From assembly GCA_002011215.1 (NCBI GenBank), contig MTML01000128.1:1-31340 (forward strand): 31,340 nucleotides of DNA, in the 5' to 3' direction. A program made the translations under genes and the position numbers. The notes beneath the pieces are model-generated. The model did no database searches. It was not told the DNA's origin and saw only the letters and a program-made list of their open reading frames with translations. This document shows, piece after piece, positions 15,885 to 24,163 of this stretch; within the stretch, counting starts at the first letter, position 1; the number at the start of each line of letters is the position of its first letter. This DNA is from Archaeoglobus sp. JdFR-24. GTDB lineage: Archaea > Halobacteriota > Archaeoglobi > Archaeoglobales > Archaeoglobaceae.

Positions 15885-16837
15885 TCTGAACTCTCCTTTA
15901 ATTTTTGCCTATACCATTCAATAGTCTGTTTTAACCCCTCACTTATATCATATTTAGGTTTATACCCTAGAATCTTTCTCATTTTTGATATGTCTGCAAA
16001 TCTGTGTCTTATATCAAGTTCCCTCTCTGGCGCAAATATTGGTTTTAGATTTTTTCCACTTAGCTCAATAATTAATTCTGCAAGATCAAGAATAGTTATT
16101 GGTTTGCCAGCAGCAATATTGAACACTTCACCGTTAGCAGTATTACTTTCACCAGCAATAACTGTAGGAATCACACAATCATTAATATAAGTAAAATCCC
16201 TAGTCTGAAAACCATCACCATATATTACTGGAGGCTTGTTCTGCAATACCTGGTTAATGAAAATTCCAACAACAAAACCATAGGGTGTAGAATTTTGCCT
16301 AGGACCATAAACATTGAATAGGCGAAGTGAGGTTGTTTTCAGTCCATACTTCTCGTAGTAAATTTGAGCATATTTTTCTCCCACCAACTTAGAAATAGCA
16401 TAAGGTAAATCTACATTTTTTGGGCTATCTTCCTTTTCTGGCACCTCTACTGGGTTCCCATAAACTTCAGAAGAGGATATATTGACTACTTTCTCACAAC
16501 CAGACTTTAGAGCAGCTTCTAGCACATTTACAGTCCCATTAATATTTACATCTAAAACCTCTTTTGGTTTCTCAAAAGTTCTTTTTACCCCTACTACAGC
16601 GGCATAATGATAAACTAACTCAACTCCTTCCTGTAGAAAGATCTCTTGCAATTTGTTTTTGTCTCTAACATCACATTCAAATAATTTAAAATTTTGGTTT
16701 TCCAATAAATGCACAATGTTTTCTTTACGTCCAGTGGAAAAATTATCTAAACAAACAACTCCATACCCCTGTTCTAAGAGATACTCACATAGATTGCTAC
16801 CAATAAATCCTGCACCACCTGTTACAGCAACTTTCAC
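15881..16837 (-). CDS. NAD-dependent sugar-nucleotide epimerase (extended SDR, UDP-glucose 4-epimerase-like)
   Basis: 318 residues starting with GTG at 16837; GGAGGTG at 16846-16852 fixes this start. The N-terminal GGAGFIGSNL binds NAD, DNFSTGRKEN follows strand 2, and the catalytic set is Ser in VNISSSEVYGNP with Tyr/Lys in LPYAISKLVGEKYAQ. RLFNVYGPRQN, YGDGFQTRDFTYINDCV and the C-terminal RHRFADISKMRKILGYKPKY are typical of UDP-hexose or UDP-uronate 4-epimerases and related dehydratases. It should make a donor sugar nucleotide in the cytoplasm. The gene opens the coupled run of seven genes ending at 9558. Substrate choice (Glc/Gal, GlcNAc/GalNAc or the uronic acids) cannot be settled by eye. 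Confidence 0.9.
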   Translation of the reverse strand: MKVAVTGGAGFIGSNLCEYLLEQGYGVVCLDNFSTGRKENIVHLLENQNFKLFECDVRDKNKLQEIFLQEGVELVYHYAAVVGVKRTFEKPKEVLDVNINGTVNVLEAALKSGCEKVVNISSSEVYGNPVEVPEKEDSPKNVDLPYAISKLVGEKYAQIYYEKYGLKTTSLRLFNVYGPRQNSTPYGFVVGIFINQVLQNKPPVIYGDGFQTRDFTYINDCVIPTVIAGESNTANGEVFNIAAGKPITILDLAELIIELSGKNLKPIFAPERELDIRHRFADISKMRKILGYKPKYDISEGLKQTIEWYRQKLKESSE

Positions 16838-16845
16838 CTCAGAAA

Positions 16846-16907
16846 CACCTCCATATTTTGTTTTATTTATTTATGTTTTACTAATTTTATTTCCCCTATT
16901 TTAATAA
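16846..16907 (-). promoter_or_regulatory. Possible promoter and ribosome binding site for the seven-gene coupled operon
   Basis: On the minus strand TTATTAAAATA (complement of 16897-16907), preceded by GCAAAAG like a BRE, lies about 60 bases before the GTG start; GGAGGTG at 16846-16852 is the ribosome binding site. The 96-base spacer to the previous gene is the only sizeable gap in this stretch, so an internal promoter is reasonable. Confidence 0.35.
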
Positions 16908-16933
16908 CTTTTGCTATAGTACATCATAGTTTC

Positions 16934-18868
16934 TTATTTGTTGATATATCTTTTCTCCTTATTGATTATTCCAAAAGCACCGACAGATCCACTGTTATAG
17001 AAGCAAGAAAAACCTTTCTCTCCTAGAAGCTTAACTGGATTATAATCCAATTTTGTAAATGAACGATAGAAAGTATTACGCCTATTCTGACTTTCTTTCA
17101 TATTAACCATAATTACATAATTCTGACACTTACTAAAATCCTTTGTGAAGAAACATTCATCTACTGAAAATTCTCCTTTTGAAGTTATACCTATAAAAGT
17201 GAAACCATGCCCTGGGTAATTATTCACCCACACATTATCCATTAGCTTTGAAACTGTCTCAATCGCTTGTACTTCTGACGTAGTCCCTGCAACATGAACT
17301 TTGGAGTCTTTAAACAGCGGATTATCCATATTTGCTTTGGGGACCATGATCATTAGAAAAGACATGGTAACTACTCCAGTCACTATAAATAATATTCTTA
17401 TATAATCCTTTCTTAATACTGAAGCAAATAGGAAAAAAGAGACAGCAAATGGAATAGATAACAGAATATGGGAAAAATAATACCATCTGTCTACTAAAAG
17501 TCCAGTACGATTAAATAATACGGCAATAAATACAATAGTTAACACAATTAACCCTCCAGCAGCAACACTAAAACCATGTGGGTTATTAGTTTTTTTAGAA
17601 AACATATAGAAGCATCCGGCAAGAGAGATAATCCAAAATAAATAGACTCCTATAGTATTGAATAACCATTCTGAAAATGGCGCATTATATATGTATTGTT
17701 CAGCTCCTTCGGTAATTACAGCTGGTCTTGTGAACCACTGGGATCCAAAGCCCCACTCTATTAATTTTGATAGAGCGAAGATGTGTCCGGAGGCATATTT
17801 CCACCAAGCGAGCATTACCACAATAAAAAATATAGTAATGACTGGTGTTATGCCTATGTTGTGATTCTTGTTGTATATTCTCATGAAAGTTTTATTAGCT
17901 ATCAAAGATGTGACAAGAAGTATCGCCATACATGCACTAGATACGGTGTGGGTAGTAATCAAGCCTACCATAAGGAGTATAGCAAGAAATGAGCCAATAA
18001 AAAGATTATTTTGCTTTATTTTAAATAGGATGTAGATGATTGCAGGTATCAGGGCAGCACTAATGGTTTGGGGAACTGCCCAAATAGACCAGTGAATGAA
18101 AAGAGTTGAAACCCCAAGAAGCAAGGCAGCAAGTAACCCAATTTTAGCGTCAAATATGAGTCTAGCTAAGAGAAATATGAATGAAACAAGCAAGATCACT
18201 TGCATCGAAGAAATAGAGAATAATGTAGCCATTTTATAGTTAAGACCAGTTACCAATGAAGTTTCCCCAGTCAGAAGGTGCATTAATGGCAACTTTGAGT
18301 ATGGAAAGCCTTCAGGTATAAAACCAGAGTTTAGTATATCTTGAGTAAAAATTTGATGTTTTAAAGAATCACCTCCAAAAACAGTAGGAAAGAGAAATGA
18401 CTGAGATAATAATAGACTTAAGGGGATTATTGCTATTTTTGACAAAACAAAACCGATGTATGGCTTATTACTAGGGAGAAACAGAATTTCCACAGTTAAT
18501 ATACCTACTAAGAAGATCGTGGAGATAAAATAACTCGTGGGTCTGACATACGTTTCTGATCGTAAATATAACGATACTATGCTGTAAAAAAAGATTAACA
18601 AAAATGCGATATTTAACAATAAATACACCGCGGGATTCACCTGTAGTCTTAACATTTCGAAAGATACTTCTTTTCTCCTTATGTGTAAGTAAGTTATACA
18701 AACAAAAAAAGTAATAGAGCCAACTATAGCCCAAAGAGGAGACATTGTGAGTGATGACAAAATTAATGTCAAAGCCACAAGCAGAGTGGTGATTGACAAT
18801 ACACTATCCAGATCGTATACTAGTAAACCCCTAAAACTGTTAAACCCCACCATATCACCCACATTCAC
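16934..18868 (-). CDS. Large multi-spanning membrane protein, possible GT-C-type glycosyltransferase or polymerase
   Basis: 644 residues with about a dozen or more hydrophobic segments through residue 520 and then a soluble C-terminal part of roughly 110 residues (VNNYPGHGFTFIGITSKGE, ECFFTKDFSKC with two Cys). After about the fifth membrane segment comes VFGGDSLKHQIFTQDILNSG (Asp near 167), an acidic loop of the kind GT-C enzymes use for polyprenyl-linked donors, then FPYSKLPLMHLLTG. This suggests an enzyme that works on lipid-linked sugars at the outer face: a GT-C sugar transferase, a polymerase, or a transfer enzyme. I do not recognise a named family. No strong ribosome binding site precedes the ATG. 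It follows the GT4 gene by 43 bases and is probably cotranscribed with it. Confidence 0.65.
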   Translation of the reverse strand: MNVGDMVGFNSFRGLLVYDLDSVLSITTLLVALTLILSSLTMSPLWAIVGSITFFVCITYLHIRRKEVSFEMLRLQVNPAVYLLLNIAFLLIFFYSIVSLYLRSETYVRPTSYFISTIFLVGILTVEILFLPSNKPYIGFVLSKIAIIPLSLLLSQSFLFPTVFGGDSLKHQIFTQDILNSGFIPEGFPYSKLPLMHLLTGETSLVTGLNYKMATLFSISSMQVILLVSFIFLLARLIFDAKIGLLAALLLGVSTLFIHWSIWAVPQTISAALIPAIIYILFKIKQNNLFIGSFLAILLMVGLITTHTVSSACMAILLVTSLIANKTFMRIYNKNHNIGITPVITIFFIVVMLAWWKYASGHIFALSKLIEWGFGSQWFTRPAVITEGAEQYIYNAPFSEWLFNTIGVYLFWIISLAGCFYMFSKKTNNPHGFSVAAGGLIVLTIVFIAVLFNRTGLLVDRWYYFSHILLSIPFAVSFFLFASVLRKDYIRILFIVTGVVTMSFLMIMVPKANMDNPLFKDSKVHVAGTTSEVQAIETVSKLMDNVWVNNYPGHGFTFIGITSKGEFSVDECFFTKDFSKCQNYVIMVNMKESQNRRNTFYRSFTKLDYNPVKLLGEKGFSCFYNSGSVGAFGIINKEKRYINK

Positions 18869-18911
18869 AGTTTGTTGAAAATTTTCTTTTGAAAGCTTAA
18901 GTATACTAACA

Positions 18912-20033
18912 TCAATCTAACACTTCCAATATTTTTTTGTATCTCTCTACAGCAGCTTCATAAGTAAATTGTTCCTCTATAAGATTTCTTGCTCTCTTTA
19001 CGATTTCATCCAGATTTGGATGATTCAAAGCTCTTATTATGTTTTTTGCAATACAATCTGGTGTATTATCTTCCATGATAAACCCAGTTTCCTCATCTTT
19101 TATTACATCAGGTATTGCACCAACCGGTGTTGCTAGTACCGGAGTGCCGCAAGCCATAGCCTCTAAAATAATGTTTGGTAGCCCTTCTGTATGGGAAGGT
19201 AAAACGAGCAGCTTCAATTCATTCAAATATTTAGGAACTTCATCATGAGGTATCAATCCAACAATTCTAATTTTATCATTCAAACCTTTTATATTCACTA
19301 GTTCTTCAATCCCACTCTTCAACCTTCCCTCTCCACCTATCAAGAACCTAACGTCCTCTCTTCTCACCAATACTTTCAAAGATGCTTCAATGAAATTTAA
19401 AACTCCCTTCCATTTTTCGAGAGCTCCGATATACCCACATAAATCATCTCTTTTATCCAAATTCTTTTGTATCCTAAACTTATCAACATCTAGAAAATGT
19501 TCTTGGGCTATGGAGACCTTATTGAGGTGTTTCTCTAAACCCCATTCCTTAATGAGCCTTTCTGAGTACACTATAACTCTATCTGACAAATACAGATTAA
19601 TGTGTTGCGAAGTTGCTAATATCAGATCGAGTTTACTACTTTCTACTCCAATAGAACCCGTTAAAACCAATATAACTTTTCTCCTCAATAATTTTGCAGT
19701 TAATATAGGTAGCAATAATGCACTTCCACCTAAAAAGAAGAACCAACAATCTACTTTCCCTCTTAACTCTATTACCCTAAATGAAGCTATTAACTGCAAG
19801 TAAATTTGACCTATAACCTTAGCAAATATATTCGTTTTTTTCTTGTACTTCGGTGAATATACGTGTGCTTTACTACAATTTGCTTGAGTAAAATTCCAAG
19901 TAATAACATATATATTTTTCGAGATAGAACTTAACAAGTCTACAAAGCTCATCAAAACATGGTTTGTGGCTTTGAGTACTGGTGGAGTTATTATACCAAC
20001 ATTTTTATATTTTCTATACTTTTTAGTCACCAT
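18912..20033 (-). CDS. GT4-family glycosyltransferase
   Basis: 373 residues. The N-terminal acceptor domain starts KNVGIITPPVLKATNHVLMS and includes KVDCWFFFLGGSALLLPILT. The donor domain has DDLCGYIGALEKWKGVLNFI, VRFLIGGEGRLKSGIEELVN, IRIVGLIPHDEVPKYLNELK and EGLPNIILEAMACGTPVLAT with a full EX7E motif. GAGGGGTAGAAG before the ATG at 20033 is a plausible ribosome binding site. Directly upstream lies the decayed IS6-like copy, so its original promoter or operon partner may have been replaced. The gene is intact. Confidence 0.9.
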   Translation of the reverse strand: MVTKKYRKYKNVGIITPPVLKATNHVLMSFVDLLSSISKNIYVITWNFTQANCSKAHVYSPKYKKKTNIFAKVIGQIYLQLIASFRVIELRGKVDCWFFFLGGSALLLPILTAKLLRRKVILVLTGSIGVESSKLDLILATSQHINLYLSDRVIVYSERLIKEWGLEKHLNKVSIAQEHFLDVDKFRIQKNLDKRDDLCGYIGALEKWKGVLNFIEASLKVLVRREDVRFLIGGEGRLKSGIEELVNIKGLNDKIRIVGLIPHDEVPKYLNELKLLVLPSHTEGLPNIILEAMACGTPVLATPVGAIPDVIKDEETGFIMEDNTPDCIAKNIIRALNHPNLDEIVKRARNLIEEQFTYEAAVERYKKILEVLD

Positions 20034-20078
20034 CTTCTACCCCTCGCCACAGAGCTAACTTTTGTATACGGATTCCTA

Positions 20079-20478
20079 TTAAACACCCTCAATAGTAATA
20101 AAACATCACAAAACTTTCAAGCCAACACTAAACAGACCTAAAAGAACTATTAAAAGGAAATATATCCCAAAACCTCTTTGTTTTATTCTTAAGCCTAGAA
20201 AAGAACCCTTCTACAGTACTCCCCCGTCAGAGGTTTCATGTTTATATTTCAATCCAAGCCTTTGTAAAGTTCATAAATACAAAATATCCTCTATCTACTG
20301 AGGGGTATAGTCAAACATTCTTTTATATCTATATCTACAGCAGTCCAGACAAAGACCCGTTCGTTTTCAGTTTTATTTTGTAAAGTAGCTAATATTTTTT
20401 AACTTCACATTTTTTATTCCGATGAAAAACTTTTGTGTCTCTAATTTCCTCTTGTTTATTTTTTATTATTTCGATGCT
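20079..20478 (-). mobile_element. Decayed IS6-like insertion sequence (second copy)
   Basis: Minus-strand reading recovers pieces of the same transposase as at 23473-24111: ERVFVWTAVDIDIKECLTI, then VDRGYF, then VEGFFSRLKNKTKRFWDIFP and a tail with WLESFVMFYYYWGC. It differs by internal deletions that remove the N-terminal region and part of the core, by stops and by frameshifts. The DNA at the left (TTAAACACCCTC from 20079) and at the right (up to about 20478) aligns with the intact element. The right end overlaps the last codons of the GT4 gene at 20456. The left terminal repeat is no longer visible. Confidence 0.8.
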
Positions 20479-21568
20479 CTCGTTGAATTGTACGTTCAAT
20501 TGCTTCTTTAAACCCATTTACCATATGCTCATACGTAAATCTTTTCTTTATAATTTTTTTAGATTCTATTCCCATCTTTTTCTCCAATTTAGGGTCAGAT
20601 AGGATTCTCTTAATCGATTTATATAAAGCATCAATATCTTTTTCTGGAACTATAAAACCATTTATGCCGTTTTTAATTAGATCGTATGCCGACGCAACCG
20701 CTGTAGTTGAGATTACTGGCTTACCAATACTCATTGCTTCATTTATCACAAGACCCCACGCTTCTGCGTGAGCATTCAAAAAAATAGTGGGTAGAACAAA
20801 GACATTTGCTGCCGAAAAATATGGATACCTATCTTCAGGCTTTATTAAACCTGTGAAGTGAACATTTTTTATGTTTAAAATGTTACATAACTTTTTACAT
20901 TCGCATATAAAATCACCTTCACCGCAGATCAACAAGAAGATGTCATCTCTCTCTTTTTCTAATTTTGAAAATGCTTTTATCAAATAATTTAATCCTTTTA
21001 TAGGTATAACTCGACTAAAATATAAAATAATTTTTCTTTCTTTTATTTTCAGTATTTTTCTTACATCAATATTTTTTTTCTCTTCTAATATGCTTGCATT
21101 TGGAGCAATAAATATTTTATCTTTTTTAGCATCCATCTTAACATATAGTTCCTTGGTTTTGCTCCCTGGTGCTATACAGGCATTAGAATGCTTAACGATA
21201 CACTTAATTAATGGCGATACTAGTTTTCTTCTAATATCAGGAATCGGTGGATACCAATGTTCGAGCCATAGTATAACTGGCTTCCTTTTTATTTTTGCAA
21301 CAACAAAGCAGAAAATTCCTTCAACAAACTCAGATATATTGCTCCAACCACCAACAATTATTAGGTCATAATTCACTTTTAGTAGCCTTAGAATTAGGCC
21401 AATTGCAATCCCAAAATAGTTATTTAATATTATGTAATTGATCCCTTCAATATCTTCAACTTTATTTTCATGAGTAAAGAGAAAATCCACATCATACATA
21501 TCAGATAACTCCATAAATAAAGTTTTTCTATACCATATTAATCTATTATGAATGAATGCAATCTTCAT
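20456..21568 (-). CDS. GT4-family glycosyltransferase whose 3' end lies in an IS6-like remnant
   Basis: About 370 residues from ATG 21568 (MKIAFIHNRLIWYRKTLFME); another ATG six bases earlier is directly next to AAGGAGG, too close to be used, whereas 21568 has six bases of spacing. WLEHWYPPIPDIRRKLVSPL belongs to the acceptor domain. The donor domain has IILYFSRVIPIKGLNYLIKA, IFLLICGEGDF, VHFTGLIKPEDRYPYFSAAN and EAWGLVINEAMSIGKPVIST (EX7E present). The start overlaps the 3' end of the methyltransferase gene by 23 bases. The last codons (HRNNKK and the TAA) align with the end of the neighbouring insertion sequence, so the native C-terminus may have been a few residues different. The gene looks very AT-rich. 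Confidence 0.87.
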   Translation of the reverse strand: MKIAFIHNRLIWYRKTLFMELSDMYDVDFLFTHENKVEDIEGINYIILNNYFGIAIGLILRLLKVNYDLIIVGGWSNISEFVEGIFCFVVAKIKRKPVILWLEHWYPPIPDIRRKLVSPLIKCIVKHSNACIAPGSKTKELYVKMDAKKDKIFIAPNASILEEKKNIDVRKILKIKERKIILYFSRVIPIKGLNYLIKAFSKLEKERDDIFLLICGEGDFICECKKLCNILNIKNVHFTGLIKPEDRYPYFSAANVFVLPTIFLNAHAEAWGLVINEAMSIGKPVISTTAVASAYDLIKNGINGFIVPEKDIDALYKSIKRILSDPKLEKKMGIESKKIIKKRFTYEHMVNGFKEAIERTIQREHRNNKK

Positions 21569-22238
21569 CTTCATCCTCCTTAACTTTCTTTTTTGCTACT
21601 AATATAATTTGAGTGCTAACTTTTTTCAAAAAAGGTGCAAAAACATCATTAAATTTGCTTGGTATGGACGATATATACCCCTTTTTTTCTTTTATATTAA
21701 AACCTGTTCTTTCCACCAAAAAGCTAAAAGTCTCTAATGTAAACGCATATATATGATCTGGATTGGCATAACCCTTATAAAATTTAGTGTATCTTGGGAC
21801 GATTAAAATAGAAACCCCCTCCCTCTTTAGGACTCTGTGAATTTCTACCAATAAATTATGCGGAGAAGATACATGTTCAAGTACATGAGAGCAAAATACC
21901 CCATCAAAGCTTTCATCTTCAAATGGTAACCCTTTTTCTATGTTGTACTTTTCCACGTTTAAACCTATAGCCTTTGCAAAGTTAATTGCATGTTCATTGA
22001 TATCTACTCCCCAAGATTGTCTCGATAAGTGAATCAGAAAATGACCATACTGGCAGCCAATATCTAGAACCTTTATTTTATCCATATTATATTTTCTAAA
22101 AAGATTCAAAACGTACTTATCTAAAGCTGCCTTTCTACTAAAATAATATTGATATATTTTCAAATTTTCTTCTCTACTATACGGACCTTTCTCAAATATG
22201 AGATTTCGAATGTCTTCCAGGTCCCCCATTTTTCTCAT
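21546..22238 (-). CDS. Class I SAM-dependent methyltransferase
   Basis: 230 residues. Motif I KVLDIGCQYGHFLIHLSRQS (near residue 55), acidic strand-2 residue in WGVDINEHAINFAKAIGL, motif II region SFDGVFCSHVLEHVSSPHNL, and HRVLKREGVSILIVPRYTKF. All these are typical of the Methyltransf_11/25 group that methylates small molecules or sugars. The ATG at 22238 overlaps the stop of the upstream GT4 gene (ATGA). Near its 3' end an acidic run DEDEDC is coded by GA-rich DNA that also provides the AAGGAGG ribosome binding site of the next gene. Substrate is unknown; a glycan or glycolipid is suggested by the context. Confidence 0.88.
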   Translation of the reverse strand: MRKMGDLEDIRNLIFEKGPYSREENLKIYQYYFSRKAALDKYVLNLFRKYNMDKIKVLDIGCQYGHFLIHLSRQSWGVDINEHAINFAKAIGLNVEKYNIEKGLPFEDESFDGVFCSHVLEHVSSPHNLLVEIHRVLKREGVSILIVPRYTKFYKGYANPDHIYAFTLETFSFLVERTGFNIKEKKGYISSIPSKFNDVFAPFLKKVSTQIILVAKKKVKEDEDEDCIHS

Positions 22239-23422
22239 TTGTTAACACCTATAAGATCAGAATATAATTTATCGTGTTTTTTCGCTATTACATCCCAGCC
22301 ATACTTCTCAACATACTTTTTAGCGTTCTTGCTAATTCTTTCACGTAATTTCTCATCATTTAATAAACTCAAAATTGCTGCGGCTAACTTCTCAGGGTTT
22401 TTTGGTGGAACTAATAATCCAGTCTTTCCATCTTTAACTACATCAGTAATCCCCCCAATTCTAGATGCTACAACTGGAACACCGCAAGCCATAGCCTCTA
22501 GGTTTACGATGCCAAAGCTTTCCGTTTTCGATGGTAAACAAAAAATATCTGTAGCCTTATAATAAAGGGGTGTCAAGTTCCTCCCAGCAAATCCAGCGAA
22601 CTTAACATTTTTCTTAATACCTAACCTATCAGACAGGTCTTCGAGCTCTTTTTTCATCCTACCATCTCCAACAAAGATTAACTTAATATTTGGAATCTCT
22701 CTTACAACCATAGACATAGCCTTTAATAAAATATCAGGTCCCTTATATTTAGTGAGTGCTCCAAGAAATAAGATTATCTTCTCATCTAGAGGTAAACTTA
22801 ATCTCACCCTACACTCTTCTTTTGAATGCCCAATATCAAATTCATTTATATTTATTCCATTTGGGATGACAATCACTTTGTCTCTATAACTTCCTAAAAA
22901 TCTTGATTCATTTATGTAGCGCTCCGATGGAGAGATAATAACGTTTGCGTGAGAGAAGCATTTTTTGGTTATATGGCTGTTAAGAAAATACACAAGCCTA
23001 GTTCTATGAATAAGACCGCTATAAACATTCGTATCAGAATGATGCGTGACAACAAAAGGAATTTTCTTTCTCTTTACATATAGTAATCCAGCTAGACCGT
23101 CAATTTTAACACTGAGATGAGCATGGATAACATCTACCTGCTGTTTGAAGGGTTTATAAAATAAACCACAGGAAATATTATACTCACCAACCCTAAAACT
23201 CCTGCCATATCGATGTACATAAATATTTCCGTATTTTTCTAAATGGTCCTGATGGTCGAGTGATGTGGTGAAGATGTGCACTTCATGACCTCTTTTTGCC
23301 ATATTGATTGCTAGATAATATGCAGCTATTTCTGACCCACCCCAACGATATTGCTTAAAGTATTTTACATCATCAAAGTATTTTATATATGGGAAATGTT
23401 GAACATAATATCCTATTTTCAT
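22235..23422 (-). CDS. GT4-family glycosyltransferase
   Basis: 395 residues. N-terminal KQYRWGGSEIAAYYLAINMA contains the GGSE donor loop, followed by VDVIHAHLSVKIDGLAGLLY and PFVVTHHSDTNVYSGLIHRT. The donor domain has IILFLGALTKYKGPDILLKA, IKLIFVGDGRMKKELEDLSD, VKFAGFAGRNLTPLYYKATD and ESFGIVNLEAMACGVPVVAS with a full EX7E motif. AAAGGTGT before the ATG is the ribosome binding site. The IS6-like element begins only 39 bases upstream of the start, so expression may now depend on read-through from, or a promoter at the end of, that element. Confidence 0.9.
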   Translation of the reverse strand: MKIGYYVQHFPYIKYFDDVKYFKQYRWGGSEIAAYYLAINMAKRGHEVHIFTTSLDHQDHLEKYGNIYVHRYGRSFRVGEYNISCGLFYKPFKQQVDVIHAHLSVKIDGLAGLLYVKRKKIPFVVTHHSDTNVYSGLIHRTRLVYFLNSHITKKCFSHANVIISPSERYINESRFLGSYRDKVIVIPNGININEFDIGHSKEECRVRLSLPLDEKIILFLGALTKYKGPDILLKAMSMVVREIPNIKLIFVGDGRMKKELEDLSDRLGIKKNVKFAGFAGRNLTPLYYKATDIFCLPSKTESFGIVNLEAMACGVPVVASRIGGITDVVKDGKTGLLVPPKNPEKLAAAILSLLNDEKLRERISKNAKKYVEKYGWDVIAKKHDKLYSDLIGVNK

Positions 23423-23460
23423 CTTTTTACACCTTTCGCGGATTCAACATTGTGTTACGT

Positions 23461-24155
23461 GGTGGTGTCAAGTTAACACCTCCAGTAATTATAGAAAACC
23501 ATAAAACTCTCTAACCAGCTCTGAACCGAATCAAAGGAACTATTATGAGGAAACCTGTTCCAGAATCTTTTCGTTCTCTCCTTAAACCTTGAGAAGAATC
23601 CTTCTACAGCATTTCTACGTCCAAAGGTTTCATGCTTGTATTTTATCTTTAATCTCTGTAAAGCCCATCTGTACCAGAAGCCTCTATCTACAACTATCTC
23701 CGGCTTGCTTTCACAATATCTAAGTATGTCTCTTAGAAAAACATACGCATGGAAGCTTGATCTTCCTTCCGATGCCCAAATAGATAAACATTCCTTACTT
23801 TCCACATCAATAGCAGCCCAGACAAAGATCTGCTTCCTTTCCAGCTTTATTTTGGTTTCGTCTATCGCTATCAACCTTCTTTTCTTCCTTGTTGGTTGAT
23901 CTATTACCTTCTTGAGTCTGTGATAGTATAATCTGACTGATTCGTGACTTATTTTATCGAAGAAAGACCGAAACTGACTCGTCTTTCTCAACGAAAGACC
24001 GAAGAAATATAATAATGCCGCTAATATCTTTAATTCTACATCTTTTTTGTTGCGACGAAAGACTTTTGTATCTTTGATCTCCTCTATTAGTTGGGTTAGT
24101 GATGGTTGCATAATTTGTATTTTCTTTATTTATTTTTTGTTATTTTGACACTGCC
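23461..24155 (-). mobile_element. IS6-like insertion sequence, apparently intact
   Basis: 695 bases bounded by imperfect inverted repeats: GGTGGTGTCAAGTTAACA at 23461-23478 and, on the other strand, GGCAGTGTCAAAATAACA (complement of 24138-24155), 14 of 18 identical. It holds one full transposase gene. The flanking eight bases (TGTTACGT left, GATTACTA right) do not repeat, so either the duplication was lost or the copy arose by recombination. It is inserted nine bases after the end of one GT4 gene and 38 bases before the start of another, in the same orientation as the operon. Confidence 0.8.
23473..24111 (-). CDS. IS6-like DDE transposase
   Basis: 212 residues, uninterrupted. The catalytic triad is visible as LIAIDETKIKL (Asp84), EIVVDRGFWYRW (Asp142) and RRNAVEGFFSRFKERTKRFW (Glu170), with the IS6-type KxERKQIFVWAAIDVESKEC region between the first two. 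N-terminal residues 25-70 form helices consistent with the family's DNA-binding part (LYFFGLSLRKTSQ). The length is near that of compact archaeal IS6-like transposases. A fragmentary second copy lies at 20079-20478. The related copy and intact frame suggest activity in the recent past. The family name is from motif memory; another small DDE family remains possible. Confidence 0.75.
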   Translation of the reverse strand: MQPSLTQLIEEIKDTKVFRRNKKDVELKILAALLYFFGLSLRKTSQFRSFFDKISHESVRLYYHRLKKVIDQPTRKKRRLIAIDETKIKLERKQIFVWAAIDVESKECLSIWASEGRSSFHAYVFLRDILRYCESKPEIVVDRGFWYRWALQRLKIKYKHETFGRRNAVEGFFSRFKERTKRFWNRFPHNSSFDSVQSWLESFMVFYNYWRC

Positions 24156-24163
24156 GATTACTA

